The notes: generated by a model not told the origin, from the sequence alone. Counted from the stretch's first letter, positions 34,600 to 44,281 are shown. The stretch is DNA of 58,945 nucleotides from Pseudoxanthomonas suwonensis J47 (GCF_000513955.1 NZ_KI911330.1:16948-75892), one strand, 5' to 3'. Translations and numbers: made by a program.

Positions 34600-35498
34600 G
34601 CCCGCAGCCGCTGCAGGCCGCGGTGGACCGGCGCGGACTGGCGGTCACCGCCGCCACCTTCGTGATCTGGGGCGTGGTGCCGCTGTACTGGCACCTGCTC
34701 AAGGCGGTGCCGTCGATGCAGATCATGGCGCACCGCGTGGTCTGGAGCGCGCTGCTGGTGGTGGCGTGGCTGCTGCTCAGCAACGGCTTCGGCTGGCTGC
34801 GCAAGCTTGCCGCGCAACCGCGCGCGCTGCCGGCGCTGGCGCTGAGCGCGGTGCTGATCGCGGTCAACTGGGGCCTGTACATCTGGGCGGTCAACGCCGG
34901 CCACGTGGTCGAGACCAGCCTGGGCTACTTCATCAACCCGCTGGTCAACGTCGTGCTGGGCGTGCTGGTGCTGCACGAGCGCCTGCGCCGGCTGCAGTGG
35001 ATCGCGGTCGGCTGCGCCGCGGCCGGCGTGGCCTGGCTGACCATCAGCGCCGGCTCGCCGCCGTGGATCGCGCTGGGCCTGGCCGCCTCGTTCGGCCTGT
35101 ACGGCCTGGTGCGCAAGCTGGTCTCGGTGGATCCGGTGGCCGGCCTCGGTCTGGAGAGCCTGTACCTGTTCCTGCCCTCGCTGGCCTACGTGCTGTGGGC
35201 CGAATGGGGCCATGGCGGCAGTTTCGCCAGCGGCTGGGGCTGGGGCACCGACCTGCTGCTGGTGTTCGGCGGCGTGGTCACCGCCGTGCCGCTGATCGGC
35301 TTCGCCTACGGCGTACGCCGCATCCCGCTGAGCCTGGTCGGCCTCCTGCAGTACATCGCCCCGACCCTGCAGCTGCTGCTGGGCGTGTGGTTCTTCAACG
35401 AGCCCTTCGGCACCTCCCGCGCCCTCGGCTTCGGCGCGATCTGGCTGGGCCTGGCGATCTACGCCGGCGAAGGCCTCTGGCGCAGCCGCCGTGCTTGA
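34596..35498 (+). CDS. rarD: EamA-family transporter RarD
   Basis: A 300-aa, ten-helix protein of the RarD subgroup, recognised by FVIWGVVPLYWHLLKAVPSMQIMAHRVVWS cut short here to FVIWGVVPLYWHLL and AHRVVWS, plus NWGLYIWAVNAGHVVETSLG and the last-helix run GLLQYIAPTLQLLLGVWFF. The function in E. coli is unproven; the family name 'chloramphenicol-sensitive protein' does not show drug transport. It is coupled to the preceding transporter by a 4-bp overlap. Confidence 0.92.
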   Translation: MSPQPLQAAVDRRGLAVTAATFVIWGVVPLYWHLLKAVPSMQIMAHRVVWSALLVVAWLLLSNGFGWLRKLAAQPRALPALALSAVLIAVNWGLYIWAVNAGHVVETSLGYFINPLVNVVLGVLVLHERLRRLQWIAVGCAAAGVAWLTISAGSPPWIALGLAASFGLYGLVRKLVSVDPVAGLGLESLYLFLPSLAYVLWAEWGHGGSFASGWGWGTDLLLVFGGVVTAVPLIGFAYGVRRIPLSLVGLLQYIAPTLQLLLGVWFFNEPFGTSRALGFGAIWLGLAIYAGEGLWRSRRA

Positions 35499-35500
35499 CC

Positions 35501-35533
35501 GTAGCCCGGATAAGGCCGCAGGCCGCATCCGGG
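35501..35533 (+). repeat. GTAG-initial hairpin repeat
   Basis: GTAGCCCGGATAAGGC followed by its partial complement GCATCCGGG; one of at least six such units in the window. It starts 2 bp after the rarD stop. Confidence 0.7.
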
Positions 35534-35652
35534 TTCAAGCCCCTCTTTCCCCGGGAGAGGGTTTGGGGAGAGGGCAGGCATTCCGACGTGCTCCTGCGTG
35601 CGCCCTATGGCGTATATCGAAGCAGGGCACGGGCTCCGGACGGGGCCGCCGC

Positions 35653-35749
35653 CCCAAGGGGGTATGGCGCATCGCGCGGTTCCGCCGTCCATGGCTCCAA
35701 CGCGCGAGCGCAGGCCATCCATGGCCTGCTTGCGCCATACCCCCTTGGG
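35653..35749. repeat. Long inverted repeat, 19-bp perfect arms
   Basis: CCCAAGGGGGTATGGCGCA (35653-35671) is complementary to TGCGCCATACCCCCTTGGG (35731-35749). The 59-bp interior holds CAGGCCAT-CC-ATGGCCTG, another palindrome. It could be a miniature mobile element or a large termination structure. No coding signal. Confidence 0.75.
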
Positions 35750-35837
35750 ACGACGTCCTCGGGTGGCGTCGAGGCTCGGGCTTCTATTGGCCGTGCGAGA
35801 CAAGAACCCCTCCCCTGTGGGGCAGGGGAGACAGGCG

Positions 35838-37148
35838 TCAGAGCGCCCGCAGGGCGGTGGTGATGGGCAGGCGGGCGGCGCGGAGGGCGGGGAACAGGCC
35901 GCCGACCAGGCCGATGCCCAGGGCCCACTTCAGCCCCGACCACAGCAGTTCCGGCGTCACCTTGAACTCGAACACCACCGCGCTGAAGTTGCTGCCCATG
36001 GTCGACGCGCTGTAGCCATTGAACACCAGCCAGGCCACCAGCCCGCCGACGATCCCGCCGACCAGCGCCAGCAGCATCGTCTCCAGCATCACCGCCACCA
36101 CCACCGGCAGCCCGCGGAAACCGATCGCCCGCATCGTCGCGATCTCGCGCGCACGCCCGGCCACCGCCGCGTACATCGTGTTGAGCGCACCGAACACCGC
36201 GCCCACCGCCATGATCGAACCGATCACCGTGCCGAGAATGGTCAGCAGCTGGTTGAGCTGGCCGCTCTGCCTGGCGTAGTAGGCCCGGGTCGTCTCCACG
36301 TCCAGCTTCAGGCGCGGATCGGCCGCCATCGCTGCCTTGAACTGCTCGAAGCCGGTCTCGCCCTCGGTACGCACCGACACCAGCTGCCACGCCCCGCGGT
36401 TATAGGTGGTGGCCAGGGTCTGCGCGTCGGTCCACAGCTCCGAATCGTGCGCGTCGCCCGAGGCGAACTTGCCGACCACCTTCCACTCCTGGTTGCCCAG
36501 CTTCAGCGTGCTGCCCACGTCCAGGTCGCGGAACTGCTTCTGCGCACCCTGGCCGACCACGATCTCGCGCAGGCCGCTGTTGTACTTGCGGCCCTCGACG
36601 ATCTTCACCGAGTCGTGCACCGCCCAGCCCGCCTCTTCCACGCCGCGGAACTGCGCATTGACGTCGCTGCCGTCCTCGCGGGAGCGCAGGCTGACCACCT
36701 GGGACAGTTCCGCCGAGACCAGCGGCCGCCCGTCCTCGCCGCGGGCGATGCCCGGCAGGCTGGCGATCAGCGGCACCTGGTCGCGCATGATCACCGAGTT
36801 GGTTTCCGCCTGCGAACCGCCACGCAGCACGATCGCCGTGGTCTCGTTGCCGGTCCCGGCGACCGTGGCCTGGAAGCCGCGGCCCATCGACAGCATCGCC
36901 ACCAGCACCGCGACCACGCCGGCGATGCCGACGATGATCACCGACGAAGCGCCCCAGCGCTGCGGCAGGCTGGCGATGCCGATGCGCGCCGCCGCCAGCG
37001 CCAGCCGCCCCGAGCGGGTCAGCAGCAGCCACAGCGCCAGCAGCACCGCCACGGCGAGCACGCCCTGCCAGGGCAGCATGATCCACACGGCCAGGCCCAC
37101 GACGAGCAGCACGACGGTGAGCAGGTTCCAGAACCATTGCCTCTTCAT
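35838..37148 (-). CDS. MacB/FtsX-type ABC permease B
   Basis: A 436-aa permease. Two N-terminal helices (LLTVVLLVVGLAVWIML and VLAVAVLLALWLLL), a third at about 70-95, a large periplasmic domain, and the C-terminal FtsX three-helix unit (GSIMAVGAVFGALNTMYAAV, REIATMRAIGFRG, MLLALVGGIVGGLVAWLVF). It is the last gene of the four-gene export unit. The extra N-terminal helix sets it apart from the classical four-helix MacB permease and from its neighbour, with which it probably forms a heterodimer. Confidence 0.9.
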   Translation of the reverse strand: MKRQWFWNLLTVVLLVVGLAVWIMLPWQGVLAVAVLLALWLLLTRSGRLALAAARIGIASLPQRWGASSVIIVGIAGVVAVLVAMLSMGRGFQATVAGTGNETTAIVLRGGSQAETNSVIMRDQVPLIASLPGIARGEDGRPLVSAELSQVVSLRSREDGSDVNAQFRGVEEAGWAVHDSVKIVEGRKYNSGLREIVVGQGAQKQFRDLDVGSTLKLGNQEWKVVGKFASGDAHDSELWTDAQTLATTYNRGAWQLVSVRTEGETGFEQFKAAMAADPRLKLDVETTRAYYARQSGQLNQLLTILGTVIGSIMAVGAVFGALNTMYAAVAGRAREIATMRAIGFRGLPVVVAVMLETMLLALVGGIVGGLVAWLVFNGYSASTMGSNFSAVVFEFKVTPELLWSGLKWALGIGLVGGLFPALRAARLPITTALRAL

Positions 37149-37160
37149 GTCCGTATCTCC

Positions 37161-38318
37161 TCAGCGTCCGGCCAGCGCATCGACGATCTTCAGCCGCTTG
37201 GCGCGCAGCGCCGGCAGCACGCCCACCACCAGGCCGATAAGCACGATCAGGCCCGCGCCCACCAGCCAGGTCTGCATCGGGATGGTTGGCGGCAGCAGGC
37301 CCTGCGCGCGGCTCGCCAGCGCCGGCAGGATCAGCGAGGCCAGGCACATGCCCACCAGTCCGCCCAGTCCGACCAGCAGCACCGACTCCACCAGCACCAG
37401 CCACAGCACGGTGCCGTCCTTGAAGCCCAGGGTCTTGAGGATCGCCAGTTCCGGGATGCGTTCGCGCACCGCCTGGGCCATGGTGTTGCCGGTCAGCAGC
37501 AGCAGGGTGAAGAACACCGCGCCCATGATCGAGGTGACGATCAGGCCGATGTCGGCGAACTGCTTGGCGAAGGACTGCTGGAACGCCGACTCGGTCTGGC
37601 TCTTGGTCTCGCGGTCGGAGTTCATCGACAGCGCGTCGATGGCCTGGGCCACGCGCGAGGCGTGCGCCGGATTGTCGAGGGTGACCGTGAACCAGCTGAC
37701 CTGGCCCTTGATGTAGTCGTTGGCCTCGTCGAAGTAGGTCCAGTTCATCACCAGCTGGCGCTCCTCGCCGGCCGCGGCGGCGCGGTCCTTGGAGCGGAAG
37801 ATGCCGACCAGCTGCAGCGGCCAGTCGTTGCTGCCCTGGCGCGGGAAGATCGTCGCCTGCAGCGGAATGGTGTCGCCGACCTTCCAGCCGAACTCCTTCG
37901 CCAATGCCTCGCCGACCACCGCGCCGGTGCGGGTGTCCTGGAAGGCGCGCAGCTGCTCGGGCGGCAGCTCGAGGTTGGTGTACACCTCGAAGTAGTTCGG
38001 CGCCACCGAGAAGCTGGGGAAGAAGTTCTTCGGATCCTGGTAGATGCCGCCGAACCACATCGCGTAGGTGACGTCCCGGACCCCGGGCACGGTGCGGATC
38101 TGCTGCTCCAGCCGCACCGGCAGGCTCTGGGTGATGGACAGGCGCGAGGTGGTGATCAGGCGGTTGGCGCCGTCGAGGCTGCCGCCGGAGTTGAAGGCCA
38201 CGCGCACCGAGTCGAGCATCCCGAACAGCAGGAAGGCGGTGACCACCGACAGCAGGGTCAGCAGCGTCCGCGTCTTGCTGCGGAACAGCTGCGCCCATAC
38301 GAGCGAGAGGTATTTCAT
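37161..38318 (-). CDS. MacB/FtsX-type ABC permease A
   Basis: A 385-aa permease with one N-terminal helix (LLTLLSVVTAFLLFGMLDSV), a large periplasmic (MacB_PCD) domain, and the FtsX unit of three helices (IGLIVTSIMGAVFFTLLLL, RIPELAILKTLGFKDG, VLLVGLGGLVGMCLASLIL). The gaps are 15 bp to the ATPase gene and 12 bp to the second permease, so they are one operon. Substrate unknown; MacB-type pumps export macrolides, peptides or lipoproteins. Confidence 0.92.
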   Translation of the reverse strand: MKYLSLVWAQLFRSKTRTLLTLLSVVTAFLLFGMLDSVRVAFNSGGSLDGANRLITTSRLSITQSLPVRLEQQIRTVPGVRDVTYAMWFGGIYQDPKNFFPSFSVAPNYFEVYTNLELPPEQLRAFQDTRTGAVVGEALAKEFGWKVGDTIPLQATIFPRQGSNDWPLQLVGIFRSKDRAAAAGEERQLVMNWTYFDEANDYIKGQVSWFTVTLDNPAHASRVAQAIDALSMNSDRETKSQTESAFQQSFAKQFADIGLIVTSIMGAVFFTLLLLTGNTMAQAVRERIPELAILKTLGFKDGTVLWLVLVESVLLVGLGGLVGMCLASLILPALASRAQGLLPPTIPMQTWLVGAGLIVLIGLVVGVLPALRAKRLKIVDALAGR

Positions 38319-38333
38319 CGCGATGCCCTCCGG

Positions 38334-39023
<690 letters not shown>

Positions 39024-39110
39024 CGCTCGTTCCTCGTCGGGGCCTTCGCACTCGGCGTCGGCGGGGGATCGGCCGCCGCGCGGGCGCGGCGGATCAGGCA
39101 GGAGCGGGAC

Positions 39111-40361
39111 TCAACGGCTGTCGCTGGCCAGGCGCACGCGGTCGCCGTCCTTCAGGGTTTCCGGCGGGTCCAGGACCACGGTCTCGCCGGCGCTGAGGCC
39201 GGACAGCACGATGCGTTCGGAACCGGAGGTGGCGCCGGTCTTCAGCGCGCGCTGCTCGACGCGGTCCTCGTTGCCCAGGGCGAAGGCCACCTCGGCGCCG
39301 TCGCGCTGCACGACCGCCGCGGCCGGCACGCGCACGCCCTGCGGCTTCTGCTCGCCGCTGGCGTCGGAAGGACGTTCCAGGAAGCTGACCCGCACGCCCA
39401 TGTCCGGGACGATGCGCGGGTCCTTCTCCTTCAGCGCGACGCGCACCTTCACCGTGGCCTTGCCGCGGTCGGCGGCGGGGATGATCGCGATCACCTCGCC
39501 GGGGATGCGCCAGTCCGGGTAGGCGTTGAGCACGGTTTCCACCGGCATCTTCGGCTGCACCCGGCCGATGTAGGACTCGCCGACCTCCACCTCGACCTCC
39601 AGCGACTCCATGTCGACGATGGTGCCGATGCCGGTGCGGGTGAAGCCGCCGGTGGCCAGCGGCGAGACGATCTCCCCCGGCTGCGCCGCCTTGGCGGTGA
39701 CGATGCCGGAGAACGGCGCGCGCACGATGGTGTTGTCCACGCCGTGGCCGGCGATGCGCAACTGGTCGCCGGCGACCTGGGCGTTGCGCTGCGCGGTGGC
39801 CAGCTGCGCGCGCAGCGAGTCGCGCTGGGCGATGGCCTGGTCGTACTGCGCGCGCGAGACCAGCTGCTGGCCGACCAGCTGCGACAGCCGCTTCGCATTG
39901 GCTTCGGCATCGGCCAGCTGCGCCTTCACACTGTCGATCTGGGCGCGGGCGGCCGACAGCTGCGAAGCGGCGAGGGTGCGCTGCGCGTCGGCGTCGATCG
40001 GATCGAGGCGGGCCAGCACCTGGCCTTCCTCCACCCGCATGCCTTCCTCGATCAGCACTTCCTGCACGCGGCCAGTGACCTTGGCCGAGACGGTGGCCAT
40101 GCGCCGCGCCACCACGTAGCCGCTGGCGTCCAGCACCGAGGCGCCGCCGCTTCCGCTGGCACTACTGGCGATCGGCGCGACCGGCGCGGTGCGGACTTCA
40201 GGCGCGCTGTCGCGGCCGAGCAGCAGCCAGGCGACGACGGCGACGATGGCCAGCGCGACCACGCCCAGCCCGATCCAAAGCCCGCGCCGCGACGGCGGCG
40301 GGGGCGGGGCCTTGCCGCGTTCCAGCCGGAGTTCCTTGAGCAGTTCGGAAGAAGCGTTCAT
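39111..40361 (-). CDS. Periplasmic adaptor protein, HlyD/MacA type
   Basis: A 416-aa adaptor. One N-terminal membrane helix at about 25-45 is followed by a biotinyl-like beta-barrel half (VSAKVTGRVQEVLIEEGM), a long helical hairpin (about 145-215, coiled-coil SAARAQIDSVKAQLADAEAN), the other half (NTIVRAPFSGIVTAKAAQPG), and membrane-proximal beta domains. It is the first gene of the operon, with an 87-bp gap to the ATPase. It links the permease pair to an outer-membrane channel not encoded here. Confidence 0.93.
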   Translation of the reverse strand: MNASSELLKELRLERGKAPPPPPSRRGLWIGLGVVALAIVAVVAWLLLGRDSAPEVRTAPVAPIASSASGSGGASVLDASGYVVARRMATVSAKVTGRVQEVLIEEGMRVEEGQVLARLDPIDADAQRTLAASQLSAARAQIDSVKAQLADAEANAKRLSQLVGQQLVSRAQYDQAIAQRDSLRAQLATAQRNAQVAGDQLRIAGHGVDNTIVRAPFSGIVTAKAAQPGEIVSPLATGGFTRTGIGTIVDMESLEVEVEVGESYIGRVQPKMPVETVLNAYPDWRIPGEVIAIIPAADRGKATVKVRVALKEKDPRIVPDMGVRVSFLERPSDASGEQKPQGVRVPAAAVVQRDGAEVAFALGNEDRVEQRALKTGATSGSERIVLSGLSAGETVVLDPPETLKDGDRVRLASDSR

Positions 40362-40554
40362 TGCGTTCCCGTAGCAGTCCCTATCCAGTGTCCGCGGCAA
40401 GGGTACACGCCGGCCAGTTGCCGGAAGTCACTTCATGCAGGCGACCCGTCGTGGCCGCCGGTGCGCATACCTGCCGCGACGGTCGGGAATACCGCGCTTC
40501 GACACATCGTGGCGTTGCCGGCGCATCGTGCCGTCCGCCCCGGCCCGGCCCCAG

Positions 40555-40566
40555 TGACAGCTGTCA
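40555..40566. promoter_or_regulatory. Perfect 12-bp palindrome upstream of the ABC/two-component operon
   Basis: TGACAGCTGTCA, 80 bp before the ATPase start (40646). A second, weaker inverted pair (ATGCGC/GCGCAT-like, 40566-40580) follows it. This 284-bp gap lies between divergent export operons, so the site could be the operator of the NarL-type regulator encoded downstream. Function inferred. Confidence 0.45.
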
Positions 40567-40645
40567 TGCGCTTCGCATGAAGCCCATGACTGCCGCGCGC
40601 CGCCTGCGCGCGGGAAAGTGGCCCCATTCCGCGAGGAGGCCACCC

Positions 40646-41608
40646 ATGGACGCCGCCACACATACCGGTACGGAAACCTCCGTGCTCCCGCAGGCCGGCG
40701 CCACCGCGCCGCTGGCGCGCCTGCACCAGGCCCACAAGCGCTACGGCAGCACCGTCGCCCTGGACGGGCTCGACCTGGAACTGCACGCCGGCCAGGTGCT
40801 GGCCCTGCTGGGCCGCAACGGCGCCGGCAAGACCACCGCGGTCGGCCTGCTGCTGGGCCTGCAGCAACCCGACGCCGGCCGCGTCGAGCTGTTCGGCCTG
40901 CCGCCGCAGTCCCTGGACGCGCGGCGCCGGACCGGGGTGATGCTGCAGACCGCCGGCATCCCCGACGCGCTGGAGGTCGGCGAGCTGGTCGCGCTGACCC
41001 GCAGCTACTACCCCGATCCGCTCGGCATCGACGAATGCCTGGCCCTGGCCGGGCTGGAAGAACTGCGCGGGCGTCGCTACGGCCAGCTGTCCGGCGGCCA
41101 GCAGCGGCGCGTGCAGTTCGCGATGGCGGTATGCGGGCGCCCGCGCGTGCTGTTCCTGGACGAACCGACCACCGGCCTGGACATCGATGCGCGGCAGGCG
41201 ATCTGGCGCACGGTGCGCGCGCTGGCCGCGCAGGGCTGCGCGGTGCTGCTGACCACCCATTACCTGGAGGAAGCCGAGGCGCTCGCCGACCGGGTGGTGG
41301 TGATCGACCGCGGCCGCGTGCTGGCGCAGGGACGCGTCGACGAGATCCGCGCGCGGGTGTCGCGGCGCCTGGTCGGCTGCGTGTCGACGCTGGCGCCGCC
41401 GCGCGTGGCCGCGTGGCCGGGCGTGGAAGACGCTCGCGTTGGCGAAGGCGGGCGGCTGGAGATCGTCGCCACCGAGGCCGAGCCGGTGGTGCGCCGGCTG
41501 CTGGCCGAGGACCCGGCGCTGTCGGAACTGGAAGTCCGCCGCGCCGGCCTGGCCGAAGCCTTCCTCGCCCTGACTTCCGGAGAATCCCACCGCCAGGAGG
41601 CCGCCTGA
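40646..41608 (+). CDS. ABC-2 transporter ATP-binding protein
   Basis: A 320-aa ATPase of the CcmA/NatA type. Walker A is GRNGAGKTTAVGLLLGLQQP; the signature GQLSGGQQRRVQFAMAV, Walker B VLFLDEPTTGLD and H-loop LTTHYLEEAE follow. The C-terminal domain of about 80 residues ends in the usual FLALTSGE. The start codon follows GAGGAGG. The stop and the permease start overlap by one base (TGATG). Confidence 0.95.
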   Translation: MDAATHTGTETSVLPQAGATAPLARLHQAHKRYGSTVALDGLDLELHAGQVLALLGRNGAGKTTAVGLLLGLQQPDAGRVELFGLPPQSLDARRRTGVMLQTAGIPDALEVGELVALTRSYYPDPLGIDECLALAGLEELRGRRYGQLSGGQQRRVQFAMAVCGRPRVLFLDEPTTGLDIDARQAIWRTVRALAAQGCAVLLTTHYLEEAEALADRVVVIDRGRVLAQGRVDEIRARVSRRLVGCVSTLAPPRVAAWPGVEDARVGEGGRLEIVATEAEPVVRRLLAEDPALSELEVRRAGLAEAFLALTSGESHRQEAA

Positions 41609-42372
41609 TGGACGCCACCGCTCGCCGTGCCGCGCACCTATCGACCCCGCGCATCTGGATGCAGGAAGCGCGCTGCGAGTTCCTGCGCCTGTGGCGCACC
41701 CCGGCGTTCACCGTGCCGAGCCTGCTGTTCCCCTCGCTGTTCTACCTGCTGTTCGGCGTGCTGCTGGCGCGCGGCGGCGACGAGGTGGGGCGCTACCTGT
41801 TCGCCGGCTACGCGGTGTTCGGCGTCACCGGCGTGGCGCTGTTCGGCTTCGGCGTGACCGTGGCGCTGGACCGCAGCGAAGGCCTGCTCACCCTCAAGCG
41901 CGCCCAGCCGATGCCGCCGGGCGCCTACCTGGCGGCGAAGGTCGGCATGGCCATGCTGTTCTCGCTGGTGATGTTCGCGCTGCTGTCGGCCTTCGCCGTC
42001 GGCCTGGGCGGGGTGCGGCTGGCGCCGGCCGGCTGGCTGGGCCTGCTGGCGGTGGTGGTGCTGGCGGTGCTGCCGATGGGCGCGCTGGGCCTGTGGCTGG
42101 GCACCCTGGTCAGCGGCCGCGGCGCGCCGGCGCTGATCAACCTCGTGTACCTGCCGATGGCGTTCCTGTCCGGCCTGTTCGTGCCGTTGCCGATGCTGCC
42201 GGAAGTACTGCGCACCATCGCGCCGCTGTGGCCGTCGTACCATCTGGCCAGGCTCGCGCAGCTGCAGGTGGGGTTCGCCGAGGGCGTGGCGCCCTGGCTG
42301 CACCTGGTGGTCCTGCTGGGCGTGGCCGCTGTGTTCCTGTTCCTGGCCCGTCGCCGCCTGGCGACTTCCTGA
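41608..42372 (+). CDS. ABC-2 type permease
   Basis: A 254-aa permease with six predicted helices, including FTVPSLLFPSLFYLLFGVLL and the ABC-2 signature region (PALINLVYLPMAFLSGLFVPL). It pairs with the ATPase just upstream (TGATG overlap). In similar operons the pump serves antibiotic or lipid export under control of the co-encoded two-component system; here the substrate is unknown. Confidence 0.93.
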   Translation: MDATARRAAHLSTPRIWMQEARCEFLRLWRTPAFTVPSLLFPSLFYLLFGVLLARGGDEVGRYLFAGYAVFGVTGVALFGFGVTVALDRSEGLLTLKRAQPMPPGAYLAAKVGMAMLFSLVMFALLSAFAVGLGGVRLAPAGWLGLLAVVVLAVLPMGALGLWLGTLVSGRGAPALINLVYLPMAFLSGLFVPLPMLPEVLRTIAPLWPSYHLARLAQLQVGFAEGVAPWLHLVVLLGVAAVFLFLARRRLATS

Positions 42373-42384
42373 CCGGTACCCGCC

Positions 42385-43581
42385 ATGCAACCGCAGCCGC
42401 TGCCCGATTCCCTGCCGCGCTGGCTCCGGCCGGCGCCCGATTCGCTGCTGGGGCAGAACTGCCGCTGCGGACAACCGCTGTGGACCGAGTTCGTGCACCT
42501 GCTGTGGTCGGTGTGGGTGTTCGTGGTGCCGGTGTTCACCCCGCAGGGCTACGACGCCCGCTGGTGGTTGCTGACCGCCATTTCCTACCCGCTGTTCATC
42601 GCCCTGTACGCCGGCACGCTGTCGGCGGCGCCACGTAACGCCGCGAAGCTGGCACTGGCGATGATGCTGCTGTGCCTGGTGCTGCTGCCCTGGTACCCCA
42701 GCGGCATGAGCTATTTCGTGTTCGGCTGCGTAATGCTGGGCATGTACCCGTGGCGCAGCGGCTGGGGCTACGCCGGCGTGCTGCTGCTGGGCAATGTCGC
42801 CCTGGTCGGCCTGGCGCTGGTGGTCGGCTATCCATGGGTGTCGCTGGCGTGGATGCCGGTCACCACCCTGGTGGTGGGCCTGATCGTGCACGTGGAGCGC
42901 CAGCGCCACAGCCGCGACGTCGCCCTGCGCCTGTCGCAGGACGAGGTGCGGCGCCTGGCCGCCACCGCCGAGCGCGAGCGCATCGGCCGCGACCTGCACG
43001 ACCTGCTCGGCCATACGTTGTCGCTGGTCGCGCTCAAGGCCGACCTGGCCGGGCGCCTGATCCAGGCCAACCCGGAAGCGGCGCGGCGCGAGATCGGCGA
43101 GCTCGGCCAGGTCGCGCGCGATGCGCTGGCGCAGGTGCGGCGCGCGGTCACCGGGATCCGCGCCGCCGAGCTGGCGGCCGAGCTGGCCGCAGCCAAGGTG
43201 CTGCTGGAAGGCGATGGCATGCAGTTGTCGGTGGACAACGACGCCGGCGAGCTGCCGCCGGCGCAGGAAACCGTGCTGGCCCTGTGCCTGCGCGAGGCGG
43301 CGACCAACATCCATCGCCATGCCCGCGCCAGCCGCGTGCAGGTCTCGCTGCGCCGCGAAGGCCAGCGCTGGCGGCTGCAGGTGGAGGACGATGGCCGCGG
43401 CGGCGCGATCCGCCCCGGCAACGGCCTGGAAGGCATGCGCGAACGCCTGCAGGCCCTGGGTGGCAGTCTGGCCATCGAGGCGGCGCAGCCGCGCGGCACC
43501 CGCGTCGTCGCGGAGCTGCCGTGCTGGCAGGCGCTGGCGCCGGAACCGGCCACCAGCGACGCCGGCGAGCAGCCGGGCTAG
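42385..43581 (+). CDS. DesK/NarL-type sensor histidine kinase
   Basis: A 398-aa kinase with about five membrane helices in the first 170 residues and no large outside domain. The dimerisation helix has H205 in ERERIGRDLHDLLGHTLS, a HisKA_3 (NarX/DesK) motif. The ATPase has REAATNIHRHARA (N box), EDDGRGG and NGLEGMRERLQALGG. The DesK-type topology suggests sensing of membrane state. It lies 12 bp after the permease in the same operon. Confidence 0.94.
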   Translation: MQPQPLPDSLPRWLRPAPDSLLGQNCRCGQPLWTEFVHLLWSVWVFVVPVFTPQGYDARWWLLTAISYPLFIALYAGTLSAAPRNAAKLALAMMLLCLVLLPWYPSGMSYFVFGCVMLGMYPWRSGWGYAGVLLLGNVALVGLALVVGYPWVSLAWMPVTTLVVGLIVHVERQRHSRDVALRLSQDEVRRLAATAERERIGRDLHDLLGHTLSLVALKADLAGRLIQANPEAARREIGELGQVARDALAQVRRAVTGIRAAELAAELAAAKVLLEGDGMQLSVDNDAGELPPAQETVLALCLREAATNIHRHARASRVQVSLRREGQRWRLQVEDDGRGGAIRPGNGLEGMRERLQALGGSLAIEAAQPRGTRVVAELPCWQALAPEPATSDAGEQPG

Positions 43582-43619
43582 GCGGCCGCCACCGCAGCGG
43601 CGGCAGCGCCGCGGCTTTT

Positions 43620-43627
43620 GCTAACGT
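43620..43627 (+). promoter_or_regulatory. Extended -10-like element before the response regulator
   Basis: TGCTAACGT (43619-43627 with the preceding T; TAACGT at 43622-43627) ends six bases before ATG 43634, which opens a tiny ORF. The identical element with identical spacing occurs at 44351-44359. If used, transcripts would start at the ATG. No -35 is visible. Confidence 0.4.
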
Positions 43628-43633
43628 CTGGCC

Positions 43634-43660
43634 ATGCGCCCGACGAAGCCCGCCCGATGA
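43634..43660 (+). CDS. Possible leaderless upstream ORF (8 aa) coupled to response regulator
   Basis: ATG at 43634 opens MRPTKPAR, whose TGA stop (43658-43660) overlaps the regulator's ATG at 43657 (ATGA). There is no ribosome binding site for the regulator, so it may be translated by re-initiation after this peptide. Coding status is inferred from the arrangement alone. Confidence 0.35.
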   Translation: MRPTKPAR

Positions 43661-44259
43661 TCCGCGTCCTCCTCGCCGAAGACCAGGCGATGGTGCGCGG
43701 CGCGCTGGCCGCGCTGCTGGCCATGGAAAGCGACATCGAGGTGGTCGGCGCGGTGCCCGACGGCGAGAGCGCCTGGCGCGAGGTGCAGCGGCTGCGCCCG
43801 GACGCGCTGGTCACCGACATCGAGATGCCCGGCCTCACCGGGCTGGAGCTGGCCCAGCGCATCCAGCGCCACGAACTGCCGGTGAAGGTGGTGATCGTCA
43901 CCACCTTCGCCCGCGCCGGCTTCCTGCGCCGCGCGCTGGAGGCCGGCGTGTGCGGCTACCTGCTCAAGGACGCCCCGGCCGAACAGCTGGCCGAGGCCCT
44001 GCGCAAGGTCCGCCACGGCGGCCGGGCGATCGACCCGGAGCTGGCGGTGGAGGCCTGGGGCGAGGCCGACCCGCTCAACGACCGCGAGCGCCAGGTCCTG
44101 CGCCTGGCCGGCGAGGGCCGCTCCTCGGCCGAGATCGCCGCGCAGCTGGGCCTGTCGCAGGGCACGGTGCGCAACTACCTGTCCGAGGCGATCGGCAAGC
44201 TCGGCGCGGCCAACCGGATCGAGGCGGCGCGCATCGCCCGCCAGCGCGGGCTGCTCTAG
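43657..44259 (+). CDS. NarL/LuxR-type response regulator
   Basis: A 200-aa regulator. The receiver domain has LLAEDQAMVRG, phosphoacceptor D54 in LVTDIEMPGLTGLE and K in YLLKDAPAEQ. The LuxR helix-turn-helix at 138-195 has NDRERQVLRLAGEGRSSAEI and GLSQGTVRNYLSEAIGKLGA. It is partner of the kinase 75 bp upstream and probably regulates the ABC genes. ATG at 43657 overlaps a short upstream ORF. Confidence 0.95.
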   Translation: MIRVLLAEDQAMVRGALAALLAMESDIEVVGAVPDGESAWREVQRLRPDALVTDIEMPGLTGLELAQRIQRHELPVKVVIVTTFARAGFLRRALEAGVCGYLLKDAPAEQLAEALRKVRHGGRAIDPELAVEAWGEADPLNDRERQVLRLAGEGRSSAEIAAQLGLSQGTVRNYLSEAIGKLGAANRIEAARIARQRGLL

Positions 44260-44260
44260 G

Positions 44261-44281
44261 CCGGTCCGCCAGGCGGACCGG
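44261..44281 (+). terminator. GC hairpin after the response regulator
   Basis: CCGGTCCGCC-A-GGCGGACCGG, a near-perfect 21-bp palindrome 1 bp after the stop, followed by a G-run rather than U. It is a likely end of the ABC/two-component operon, though weak by the U-run criterion. Confidence 0.5.

Larger units (their letters stand above)
35499..35837. other. Repeat-filled intergenic region
   Basis: 339 bp without a supported gene, between the rarD stop and the convergent permease stop. It holds a GTAG hairpin repeat (35501-35533), a CCTCTC/GAGAGG purine-tract repeat (about 35540-35578), a long inverted repeat (35653-35749) and a final CCCCTCCCC...GGGGAGG hairpin near 35812-35830. The amount of structure suggests strong transcription termination for both neighbours. 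Confidence 0.65.
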
